Source of the DNA: Blepharisma stoltei
Lineage: Eukaryota > Ciliophora > Heterotrichea > Heterotrichida > Blepharismidae
Direction: 5' to 3'
DNA length: 64,000 bases
Assembly: GCA_914767885.1 (NCBI GenBank)
Contig: CAJZBQ010000003.1
Coordinates: 1-64,000, forward strand
A program made the position numbers and the translations under genes. Each line of letters opens with the position of its first letter. Position 1 is the first letter of the stretch. Shown here piece after piece: positions 1 to 10,597 of the stretch. The notes under the pieces are model-generated. The model did not search any database, had not been told where the DNA came from, and was given only the letters and a program-made list of their open reading frames with translations.

Positions 1-1375
1 TAACAACCCTAACACCCTAACACCCCTAACACCCTAACACCCTAACAACACCCTAACACCCTAACACCCTAACACCCTAACACCCTAACACCCTAACACC
101 CTAACACCCTAACACCCTAACACCCTAACACCCTAACACCCTAACACCCTAACACCCTAACACCCTAACACCCTAACACCCTAACACCCTAACACCCTAA
201 CACCCTAACACCCTAACACCCTAACACCCTAACACCCTAACACCCTAACACCCTAACACCCTAACACCCTAACACCCTAACACCCTAACACCCTAACACC
301 CTAACACCCTAACACCCTAACACCCTAACACCCTAACACCCTAACACCCTAACACCCTAACACCCTAACACCCTAACACCCTAACACCCTAACACCCTAA
401 CACCCTAACACCCTAACACCCTAACACCCTAACACCCTAACACCCTAACACCCTAACACCCTAACACCCCTAACACCCTAACACCCTAACACCCTAACAC
501 CCTAACACCCTAACACCCTAACACCCTAACACCCTAACACCCTAACACCCTAACACCCTAACACCCTAACACCCTAACACCCTAACACCCTAACACCCTA
601 ACACCCTAACACCCTAACACCCTAACACCCTAACACCCTAACACCCTAACACCCACCCACCCACCCTAACACCCTAACACCCTAACACCCTAACACCCTA
701 ACACCCTAACACCCTAACACCCTAACACCCTAACACCCTAACACCCTAACACCCTAACACCCTAACACCCTAACACCCTAACACCCTAACACCCTAACAC
801 CCTAACACCCTAACACCCTAACACCCTAACACCCTAACACCCTAACACCCTAACACCCTAACACCCTAACACCCCTAACACCCTAACACCCTAACACCCT
901 AACACCCTAACACCCTAACACCCTAACACCCTAACACCCTAACACCCTAACACCCTAACACCCTAACACCCTAACACCCTAACACCCTAACACCCTAACA
1001 CCCTAACACCCTAACACCCTAACACCCTAACACCCTAACACCCTAACACCCTAACACCCTAACACCCTAACACCCTAACACCCTAACACCCTAACACCCT
1101 AACACCCTAACACCCTAACACCCTAACACCCTAACACCCTAACACCCTAACACCCTAACACCCTAACACCCTAACACCCTAACACCCTAACACCCTAACA
1201 CCCTAACACCCTAACACCCTAACACCCTAACACCCTAACACCCTAACACCCTAACACCCTAACACCCTAACACCCTAACACCCTAACACCCTAACACCCT
1301 AACACCCTAACACCCTAACACCCTAACACCCTAACACCCCTAACACCCTAACACCCTAACACCCTAACACCCTAA
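1..1375. repeat. telomere, CCCTAACA octamer array
   Basis: About 1.37 kb of CCCTAACA (C-strand orientation, so the chromosome end is at the left edge). Variants are rare: extra-C units (CCCCTAACA near 25, 470, 870 and 1337) and a CCCACCCACCCACCC slip near 652-665. The array ends abruptly at unique AT-rich sequence after 1375. The C3TA2CA repeat is known from heterotrich ciliates (Blepharisma, Stentor). Its length and regularity fit a germline telomere better than a short somatic one; that last point is inference. Confidence 0.97.
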
Positions 1376-1668
1376 ATGCAAAATAAAATTTTAAACCAAG
1401 GTCTGCCTTTATTATTTTAAGGCTATATGAAAAGTTGCTTTGTGTTTCTAGTTAATAATAAATTTTTCAGTCTTCACACTGTATTAATTTTGTAACGACT
1501 ATATTGTGCTGATGTTAGAAAGTGCCCGATTTTTAATTGAATTAATATTTTCTTTATACAATTCATTTTCTTAAGCTCTCATTCCCTCAACTTATGAAAA
1601 ATGAAAGTTTTTTAAATTGTTTTCTTTTTCATTTTGACATAATTGCTCGCATTAAGATTAATAAAACT

Positions 1669-4600
1669 ATGCAAGCTCTGAATGAAAGGCCCAATGCTTC
1701 TTCAGAAAGCAAAGAGCCAATTGCATCACTAAAAAATCCCTCAGAAGAAGCTCTCACAAAAACTTTAAACCCTAGTCAAGGCGATAATCCTCGAGAAAGC
1801 AAAAAATCGGGATTCAAACTTGATTATGATCCATTTCAAAAAGCAGACTTAGAATTTGCTAAACCCCCTTTGAGCTAACAAAAAAAATTTGTTTGCTCGG
1901 GTTAATTTTTTTTAAAGAATTTATATCCTTAAAAAATTAAAAAACTGAGAAGCAAACATTATTTAATTTACAAAATTTATGTTTTAAATTGCAAGTTGTT
2001 TAAAATTAAAAGAATTTACTATAATAATTATCACTTATCTATTAAAATATGTTTTAATATAAAAATTTTCGGAGCTCTTTGAGACGGCAAAAATATAAAA
2101 ACTCAAAAAATTTTAATATTAAAAAAATTTTTGTTCACTTATGGAAAAAAAATAGGGTTTTTCCAATCGTATTGTTCGCTAACGGAGAGAAGGGGTAAGA
2201 GACACCGAAATGCACGAAAAGTAATGAAAATTGAAGAGGCAATGGACGATCCAAAATGTGAAAAATGTATGTGTTGTGGCTTGCCTGTTGAAGCTCAGCC
2301 GTTTTCACTTTGCTCTAGTCTCCATGAATTCAATGAACTAGGTCCTGGATTTCCACTATTCTACTGAGTCATCAAGTATTCAGTGCTTATGCTTATGTTT
2401 GGCTTTTTTTTAGTTGGGATAGCTTGTCTCATGGTCAAACATAAAGCCCAGCCCGAACCCTTGCCCCCATCCCTCCGCCCCCCTCAATTGTAAACTACTG
2501 ATTCTTGATAATAATAAATATAGGAGATATTGCAATATTTTCTCTTCTAAACTATTAAAAACAATTTATAACATGTTTGAACATATATTTAATACTTTAT
2601 TTCTTATCCTACTTTATACAAAATTTTATATAGTAAAAATATTTAAACTGATAAATAAAAGATTTAATAGAGAAATACGCTGGATACCACTTATTTATCG
2701 CGCTTTAATCATTAATATATGTAATTCTGTTTTAAAATGGATAGACGCAAATAAATCATTTTAATCATAATTATGTATCAAAGCACATACAATGTCAAGC
2801 GTCAATCTTTCTAAATTAATACGAAAAATAAATTATATATGATTAAATAGCTTATTTTACATATAAAAATGATATATCTTACTTAAATTTAATACAAGCA
2901 TAAAACTAAATTTGCTAGTCATATAAAAATTTTATATATAGCAAGAATATGAAATAAAATATTAAATATAGTCTTAAATATGTTATAAATCGCGTTTTTA
3001 ATAGATTAGGTTCGAAATTAATATAACATCTATTATATTTCATATTATCAGAATAGGTAGTTTGGTATTGAGGCTTATGCTTGGCCAGCCTCATAAGTAA
3101 TGTTGATGCCGATAGTGGAGACCAATGGGGAAATAATAATGACAGCTGAGCAATAAAAGCATCAGCTGGAAATCAAGGTAGCAATAAAAGTATTATTCCT
3201 CGCTGACAATCAATTTTGCATATAGTTTATATGATTGTGATCCTAATATCTTATTATTTCTTAAAGGCAGATTTGGCAAGAAAAGAGGAAGACATCGATA
3301 TGTCCATAACAAGTCCTTCTGATTACACAATTCTCGTAAGTGGCCTTGGAAAAGACTTCATCGAAGAAGAGTTGAAAATATTTATTGAGGAGCATGGAAG
3401 AGACGATAACTTGTCAGCAAAAGTGGTTAAAATAAACATTCCCTATGATATTACTCACTATATTGAGGCCACAAGAAAAGCAGAATACTGCAAGCATGAA
3501 CTATTTCACCTTGAGCTTTACCAAAAAGAACACCCTAACGAAGTCCCAGCTATAAAAACTTGTGGGTGCTGCAAAAGAAAAATCGACACTGCAGAAAACT
3601 TAAAAAAGCAGCTAAATGCAGCTCAAGAAGAAATTGATAAATTTGAAGAAGAATCGAAAGATTTAAAAAACAAGCTGCTGATTGGAAAAGCATTCGTAAC
3701 ATTTGATAGCCAAATTGAGGCTAGATTAGTAGTAAAAAGATATGGGAAAAGCTTTGTTTCGCAGTTTTGAAGCCACTTGGTCGACAGTGCTTGTGGAGCT
3801 ATTTGTAAAGAAAAATTCATGTTTAAGTTCAAAAACAGGAACATATCTGCTGAGATGGCTCCTGAGCCTTCTGATATAATTTGGCAAAATATGAGTTTTT
3901 CGTTTAAAAATAGGCTGAAAAATATTTTGGCTACTTATTTCATTACATTGTTAGCTTTGTGTGCATCATTTGGGATGATTTATGGATGCACTATTTATCA
4001 GAGAAAGGTATATACATAAAATGGCGTATGGCGACCGACCCACCCTCTCAGTGGTGGTTACCCATGTATATCCGGGCATGGTTTTTTGGAGCCAGGAATT
4101 AACCCAACAACATCTGGGACCTCGAAGCGAGAGGCCTAAGCGCGAGAGCCGCTGTTTTTGCGACCAGATCCATGGGCAGTTATTCGTGACTTCTTTTTGC
4201 CAGCAGCGCTCAGCCCAGTGAGTGCCCGAAATGAGGCAGGGTGAATTACCTGCCTAAGCTGCTTTAGTGGCTCGCCCCGAATGGCGAAAGCTGTTGAGTT
4301 CTTTCTCGGGATGACCGGAAAAGAGGGGAGGCGAGTTAGACACCAAAACGGGGGTCTCTCCAGTTGAAAAGGTGCCCTTCAATGGGCAGATCTGGCGGAC
4401 GACGAAGCGGAGTTGGCGTAAACTTAGGCGACGATCCAAGTTGGAAATGGAGGTGGTCAGCAAAGCAGGTATGAGACGGCCCTTGACAATGCCTCTACCG
4501 AGAAACCGGGGGTTTCGGCCCGGGCTTGGTGAACGCTCTGCCACCACACGGGAAACCGTGGCATGCGACCTCGGACGTAGTAGGGACCTTAAATACCCAG

Positions 4601-6187
4601 CGTAATCTTAATCTTAATCTTAATCAGAGAAAGGTAAAAGACGACGCAAGTCATCAGGATTTATCGACTTCTGATGAATGAAAAATTCGATTAAATGCGA
4701 TGTGGCCTGCAGTTGGGATAGTTTTAATCAATTTTATATTAGGAAGATGTGTCAGGTACTTTACATCATATGAGAAATACCATACTTTTACCAGCTATAA
4801 CGCTTCTGTTGCTATTAAACTGACTATTGTGCAATTTCTGAACACTGCAATAATTTCTCTTATTGCAAATTATGATTGGGAAAGCTACTGGTTCACGTCT
4901 GAAGGCTTAGCTGTAAATATCACTTACATTTTCTTTTCTAACTCCTTTATTGGACCACTAATCTATGTATTTAGCCCTATGGTTTGTATAAAAGGAATTA
5001 AACGAAGCTTAGCTAGAAGAGACAAAATGTTAACCCAAGGCGAAGCAAACGCTATATTTGATCCTCCCCAAGTGGATATGGCTCAGAGACATGCAAATAT
5101 TATGAAAACCATACTCCTCACGTTTTGTTATGTCACTATAATTCCCGAAGCTTTCCTTATCTCCTCTGCTGGAATTGTTTTTGAATACTGGGTAAATAAA
5201 TATATGCTGATAACCCGCCATTGTAGACCAATCAGACTATCAGGACATCTTACTATGCTGATGGTAAAATTCATTCCATGAGCTGTGCTTGTCTACTCTA
5301 TTTTGCACTACTCATACATGAGGTTGCTAAGCCCAGACGACTCAGAGCCTGCTTTTATTTGGATGCTGATCGTGATAGGGATTATGTTTATTCTGCCTTT
5401 GGATTTAATTATTTCTCGATGTAATAGGGAAGACCTTAAGAAGTTTCAGCAAATACATACAGATAAATATGAGGACGCTGCTATTGAATTCGTAGATGAT
5501 TATGATAGGAATAATCCAGTAACTCAAGTGCAGGGCTGGAAGTATATTTTAGAATTAATGGAAAAGAAAGGCCTAATTGAAGGGGATAATGCAAATTATC
5601 TAAAAAAACAATTGGCGCCATCAGATTACTTTTTGCCAGGGCTGAAAAATGTATTAAATAATATAAACACAGACCAAACTGTTGAGCAGATACCTCAGCA
5701 GCCACAAGCAGATGTGAATCTTTTGAATTTTAATTTCATGAATTCTGCGAAATATAAAAAATTTGCAGTGGGTCTTAGTGAGATTAAAAATGCAGTCGCA
5801 AAACATCAGAAGCCTAAAAAAATTCATCAGTCTTATGCTTATTCTGCTCCATATCAGCACCATTATACTCCAAGCACTAATTTAGTGTATCCCGTTCTGC
5901 CGGCTATTTATAATCAGCAAGTGACTGATAATTATCAGCTTCAAAATGTTCAGTATCAGCAATCCCAGCCATATCAAATCACGCCTGTAATTCCCCAAAC
6001 TGTTCAATATCAGCAATCTGGCCCGATATATGAAAATCAATATTATGCGCAGCCAATTCAGTATCAGCCGAATTATGCTCAACCACAATATTATAATCAA
6101 AATATGAGTCCATCGTATTATCCCCAACCCTATTCACAATTTTCAAACCCATATGCTCCTTTTTCTGGTAATCAATATTATCAATAA
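1669..6187 (+). CDS. OSCA/TMEM63 (CSC1)-type membrane channel, interrupted by two IESs and a retroposon
   Basis: Removing 1860-2195, 2491-3065 and one 626-bp retroposon-plus-duplication (4011-4636) gives an uninterrupted 993-aa protein with several TGA=Trp codons (e.g. 2365, 3768, 4678, 5279). It has a Cys-rich juxtamembrane stretch (CEKCMCCGLP), a first membrane helix, then a cytosolic RRM-like region starting YTILVSGLG and ending GKAFVTFDSQIEA, as in the PHM7_cyt domain. A seven-helix-like membrane core follows (PAVGIVLINFIL, FLNTAIISLI, FSNSFIGPLIY). The C-terminus is a Gln/Tyr/Pro-rich tail of about 120 residues. The family includes mechanosensitive or osmosensitive cation channels; that role is inferred from architecture. 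ATG 1669 is preferred over 1594 because the extra 25 residues are AT-driven. Confidence 0.85.
1860..2195 (+). mobile_element. IES, degenerate TAACTCCCCC-class MITE
   Basis: TA at 1860-1861 and 2196-2197. The left end is a decayed palindrome (CCCCCTTTGAG...TTTGCTCGGGTTAA) and the right end carries GTTCACTTATGG and GTTCGCTAACGG, as in intact MITE copies. Removing 336 bp fuses the two reading frames in phase, joining ...DLEFA to KRHRNARKV of the channel gene. Confidence 0.9.
2491..3065. mobile_element. IES, 575 bp, AT-rich
   Basis: TA-bounded (2491-2492 and 3066-3067). Near-terminal inverted repeats are visible: left AACTACTGATTCTTGATAATA and right TATTATCAGAATAGGTAGTT. The length is not a multiple of three, yet excision restores the channel frame (PPQLYWGLC). 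The interior is over 80% A+T with no coding signal; the small ORF at 2573-2764 is judged spurious. Confidence 0.88.
4011..4622 (+). mobile_element. retroposon-like element, family A, copy 1
   Basis: GC-richer than its surroundings. It starts TATACATAAAATGGCGTATG and ends in a (TTAATC)n tail. It is flanked by a 14-bp duplication ATCAGAGAAAGGTA at 3997-4010 and 4623-4636. It lies inside the channel CDS; removing 626 bp restores the frame. No reverse transcriptase is visible, so it is non-autonomous or truncated. Copies related at both ends lie at 21053-22721 (minus) and 42721-43439. The duplication ends in TA, so an IES-type TA-to-TA excision would give the same product. Confidence 0.85.
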
Positions 6188-6655
6188 TTCAAGTTATTAT
6201 ATTAAATAACTTAAATAGCAAATTTCTAAGATCATTAATAAAAATTTGCATTATGCTTGGCTTAAAGGCATTAATCCCCCTTTAAATTGGAACAAAATAT
6301 TGGTAAAATTTCTACTTTTTTGGGTAACCTGTCAATAGGAAAATTTTATAGATAAAAATACTAAATAGTTTTGACCTTATCCAATGGAAAAAGTGCAATA
6401 AAATGTCATTTAAATAGTTTTCGAGCTGATCGATAATTTTTTTATGCAATATTCATAAAAATAAATTTAAATTCAACACATTGTGTCAATTTATAATTTT
6501 TGAAAATTTTAAAAAAAATATTTATGCCGAAAATTTAATATAATTTTTTTTAAAATAAACCCTTTATTTGGAACACAATTTTTGGTTCAATTTAAAGGAG
6601 GAGAAAGCAAGTTCATAGGGTGTCTTTAATTTTTATAATAAATCTGATTGTAAAT
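6188..6655. other. intergenic, no gene seen
   Basis: Very AT-rich spacer between the channel gene and the prohibitin fragment. I see no ORF, terminal inverted repeat or MITE end. Confidence 0.6.
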
Positions 6656-7144
6656 ATGTCAAAATTTTCTTTTAGAAAACTTTTTGTTTATGGCAGCTCA
6701 CTTCTCTTCGGATTTTTTGTCATCAAATATGCATTCCATCTTATTAAAACTGAGAAAGTTATTACAATTTTTGACACTGTTCCATTCATTCAATTTCCAA
6801 TTACCTTAAAAATAGCTCCAAAGGCATTAAATTTTGCATTTAAAATTAAAACAAGCGATCTTCATTCAGCTGCTATAAAGCAAAGAATAATATACAGACC
6901 CAATGCAAATGACTTGCCGAAAATTTATTTAAATTTTGGACTGGATTATGGATCTGACTATGGCAAAATTATTTTATCAACATTATGCGAAGAAGTTTCT
7001 AAATTATTGATAGAGCAAAGCTCAGCTCAAGAAATTTCTATTAAGAAAGAAGAAATTTCACAGCAAATTAAGAGCAAAATTACATTAGAAGCTCAAAAAT
7101 ACTTTCTTATTATTGATGACGCTATTACTCAAATCGATATTTAA
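6656..7144 (+). pseudogene. PHB: prohibitin-like, C-terminal half missing
   Basis: 162 residues starting MSKFSFRKL with an N-terminal hydrophobic helix (about residues 12-30), then the prohibitin core: a beta-rich segment, IIYRPNANDLPKIYLNFGLD and EISQQIKSKITLEAQKY, matching the conserved 'YRP...LP.IY..LGLDY' and 'VS..IR..L...A..F.I.L' blocks. It stops at TAA after ITQIDI, where the family continues for about 100 more residues (the EAKQVAQQEAER coiled coil). I could not find that half in 7145-7567. Either an unresolved IES hides it or this is a truncated gene. Prohibitins form ring scaffolds in the inner mitochondrial membrane. Confidence 0.7.
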
Positions 7145-7567
7145 TTTCATTTTTAAGTTAATAATAATAAGATAATTTATATATTATGATCTTCAACTGC
7201 AAGCCTAATGAAATTAAATAATTATTAGAAAATAATGAATTTAAAAAAGATTATTCATTTTAAACTGTTCATTTAACCGAGCTTGATAGATAAGAAGGAG
7301 CAGATGCTTATAAAATCAATTTGGTTGAATTTATAAGAAGTTTCTACATCCCTTTAGCCATCTTTGTTGAAAGCATAACGATCATAAATTTGGCCAGTAC
7401 TCTCTAGTTTGCATAGAGGAGGCATTTTGATTGCGAATATAAATGAATTTGTTGCAATAAATATGCTTAATGCGAAATTCTTTTAGAAATTAATTCATAC
7501 AAATTATTGAAGATACAAGAATATTAATTGGTTTGAAATTACATTGAATTGATATTGTTTATTTGTG
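7145..7567. other. intergenic or hidden IES, no gene seen
   Basis: AT-rich with a short inverted repeat near 7217-7262 (AATAATGAA...TTCATT). A brief open stretch near 7296-7370 (EGADAYK...) has no start and shows no clear match to the missing prohibitin half. Confidence 0.5.
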
Positions 7568-8766
7568 ATGTCCGAAGATAATGGATTTGCAATGACATTT
7601 CTTTCTCCGTCTGATTCTCCAGAAACCCCGAAGATGCAAGACGAAGATTTGCCACTAAATAATACACTCTATCTGCAAGACAAAAATTGTATCATTTGTG
7701 CAGTCAAATTCAAGAAATTCAAAACTCGAAGATACTGTTGCTTTTGGTTCTTTCACACGACACCTATTCCATATCGACTTTTTTTTTAAATTATTTTTTT
7801 GGTCTAGCCTATTGCTTTTTGGTCTATTTTTTATGGCCTATTCTTTTTTGCCTATTTTTATAATGCAAAAAATTTTATAATATAAATTCTGTCAAAAACA
7901 ATAGACAAAGCAAATAGGTTAAAAAAAGTTCAAAAAAGGTGAAATAAAAATAGGTCCAAAAAAATATAGGCCAAAAAACATAGACCAAAAAATAGACAAA
8001 AACAATAAGCTAAAAAAAGAACAAAAAATAAGTGAAAAAATAGGTTAAAAAAAAATCGTTATGAAATAGCTGTCATGTGAAGAGCGGCTGCTTTTACTGC
8101 TACAGAGGAGTCTGCAACAACTGCTCTCTGCAAAAAACTTTCAATAAAGAGCTAAGCCGCTCAGTGAGAACATGCGATAAGTGCATCAAAGAGGTTCTCT
8201 GCCAAGGAAATACCCTTGAAATTGAAAAAGTGAATGCTCTGAAAAACAAAATTTTCGAACGAATAAAAGAAGAGCAGAGCGAAATCAGCAGAAATAGAGG
8301 TGATTCGACCTATCTCAAGGAAAATCACACTTATATTGAGGCTGAAATCCAGGCTAGGACCAGCTCAATTGCTGAAACCAAGTTGAAAATTGAGGCAAAG
8401 CAAAATGAAAATAGGGTCTTGATGGACAAGTTAAGCATGTTGGAAGACGAGTGCAATGTTGGGACAACAATTAAAAGTTATGCAAGGTCTCAAAGTGAGC
8501 TAAATAAAGGAGACTCAGAAAAATATATTTATTTGAAGAAGAAACTCGAGAATTTAAAATTCGAAAATAAAAGCCTATCTCTGGTCCTTAAAAAAACAAT
8601 TGAGAGCTATAATGCTTGCTTGGCGAAAAGAAGCGAGATTACAGAGAGGGAACGCATACTAGCACAGATGATTTCTACCAAAGAGTCTTTGCTCACTCAC
8701 TTTAAGACTCCTTCCCATGTTCCAAATCCGAAGTCTACTTGTTGTGAAAGTTGCATTATAATTTAA
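7568..8766 (+). CDS. FYVE zinc-finger coiled-coil protein, IES-interrupted
   Basis: Removing 350 bp (7746-8095) gives 282 residues. An N-terminal acidic segment is followed by a FYVE-type finger: CIIC, then RRYC-C, YC, CNNCS and CDKC, so the eight zinc ligands fall in the usual C-x2-C order. The basic RRHHCR signature becomes RRYCCF. A long coiled coil follows (about residues 110-260), ending in a Cys-rich tail CCESCIII that could be lipidated (inference). FYVE fingers bind PI3P on endosomes, so a membrane-trafficking role is likely. The IES sits within the finger itself. Confidence 0.8.
7746..8095. mobile_element. IES inside the FYVE finger, long inverted repeats
   Basis: The ends are inverted copies over about 50 bp (left TCTTTCACACGACACCTATT, right complement TCTTCACATGACAGCTATT). 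The interior is built of short TAGGTC(A)n / TAGACCA(A)n motifs. A 7-bp repeat TGCTTTT lies at both junctions (7739-7745 and 8089-8095). The right side has TA (8095-8096) but the left has TG at the matching place. TA-only boundaries (7733 with 8095) are also in frame but would delete four residues including two zinc ligands. Confidence 0.75.
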
Positions 8767-8935
8767 TCTAAATTTCACTTAAAATATTACTATATCTCCT
8801 CACCATGATTATTGATATTTTGTCATAATAAATTGATCCCCAATATTATTAATTGCTATGGAATATATTATTGCAGCTCTGATAATTTAAAGCTGTTAAA
8901 CTCATAAAAATTAAGAAGCGATTTTGAAATTATAA

Positions 8936-10585
8936 ATGGCACGACGGAATCTAAGAATTCAAGAATTCGATGTCAGCACCAATTCTAATGGAGCTTCAAG
9001 GGTGCTATGTGGCCAGCTAGGATGCAGATCTTTCCAAGTTGTCGCAGGAGGGGATGATGCAATGCAAGTGCGACTCTGAAAAATATCAAAACCAGAGTCT
9101 CTTCTATCTTTACCTGGGCATTCTTCTGCGATTACTTCAGTAGCATTCAGCAGCGAAGAGATTGAATTATATTCTGGCTCATTCGGTGGCACAGTTATTG
9201 TATGGGACCTCAATGCACAAAAAGCAGTCAGCAGTCTTAAAGGTCATTTATCTGCTTGTACCACTCTTTCTGCTTACCCCAATGAAGGACAAACATATTT
9301 AGTTACAGGGTCTTCTGACTGCAACATCAAGTTTTGGGATTTAAGGCGAAAAGCTTGCATTCAGACCTTTAAAGGACACAGAGGAAATGTCAATGTTGTA
9401 TCATTTAGCCCAGACAGTCGATGAATTGCTTCAGGAGGGGCAGATGGGACTGTCAAGATTTGGGATCTCAGCACCTCAAAAAAGCTCTGTGATTTCTCAA
9501 TAAATGACTCTCCAGTAACCTGTCTGCAGTTCAATCCTCAGAACTTGTCAATGTCTTCAGGACACCAAGACAGGACTGTCCAGCACTGGGACTTGGAAAA
9601 TTTTGGACACATTTCACAGACAACCCCTGAAGCTAACCCAATACAAAGGATATGTTTTGAGACGTCTGAAGGTAGAATGCTTTTTACAGCTGCAAATGAC
9701 TCACTTAAGCTCTGGGATATTGAAAATGGTGAACTTTATGACTCAATAGAGTCCTCGTGGAAAGGAGTTGTAGATTTGGCTATTAATGAAAAGGACAATA
9801 TTTTGGCTGGTTTGTGTGTAAATAACAGCTCATTTTCATTGTGAAGCACAGATTTGAGCCAGGTCAGCTACGACACCCCAAGAATTGAAGAACAAAAAGT
9901 AAACCCTATCGAGGTCAGGCCGAAAAAAAGAGAAAAAGTTGAAATGGGGGCAAGCTTCGTAGAAGCGCGCAGCAACGCACCTATAGGGCTCAATTTTCAA
10001 GAGTTCATGCCAAAGGTGGAAGCTGAAAGCTCTAACGACTCAAAGATTCTTTCAGAAATTGATGAAAATCATGATAGAATTTTGACTGTAATCAAGAGGC
10101 GCACTGAAAGCATTAATTTAGTGCTCAACTGATGGCTTGGAGGGAACATGTCAGCCACTATAAATGCTTTGAATATGATGAATGATATCAGTGTAAGGGC
10201 TGACGTCCTGCGATACTGCTTCACAGACTGCCGGCTTGACTGTTTAAGTCTTGAGCACTGTGCTTCAATCTTACCATTGGCCAAAAGTCTGATCGACTCA
10301 AAATACGAAGCTTACATAAGAACTGGGATGCTTGTAGTCTCAACCCTTCTAAAGCAATTCCGAAGCCTTATCACAAGCACTCTTACTGTCCCTGTAATGA
10401 TGGGAGTTGATCTAGCCAAAGAAGAAAGAATAAAAAAGTGTGAAAGCTGCTTGGCTGCATTCAAAAGTGTCAATGAGTCCCAAGGGCTTGAGAAAAACTC
10501 AAAAAGAGAAAACCCAACTGGAGAAGCAGGAAAAGAGCTTAAAAGAAACCTGGAAACGTTTATAGGAGAGTCTAAGCGAATGTAA
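8936..10585 (+). CDS. KATNB1: katanin p80 (WD40 regulatory subunit)
   Basis: 549 aa in one exon with TGA read as Trp at several WD positions (e.g. VRLWK, PDSRW, FSLW). About six WD40 repeats with SGSFGGTVIVWDL, TGSSDCNIKFWDL and SGGADGTVKIWDL fill the first 300 residues. A variable linker is followed by a C-terminal con80-like helical domain (ILTVIKRRTESINLVLNWW to about FRSLITSTLTVPVM). This is the full p80 architecture. Katanin p80 targets the p60 AAA ATPase to microtubules, centrosomes and cilia. The next gene starts 13 bp after its stop. Confidence 0.93.
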
Positions 10586-10597
10586 AATAATTTATAA

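Noticed and set aside
1-1375. CRISPR-like array
   Set aside because: Uninterrupted octamer without spacers; it is a telomere.
4254-4547. ORFs on both strands within 4011-4622
   Set aside because: They lie in a GC-rich non-autonomous retroposon; other copies do not conserve these frames.
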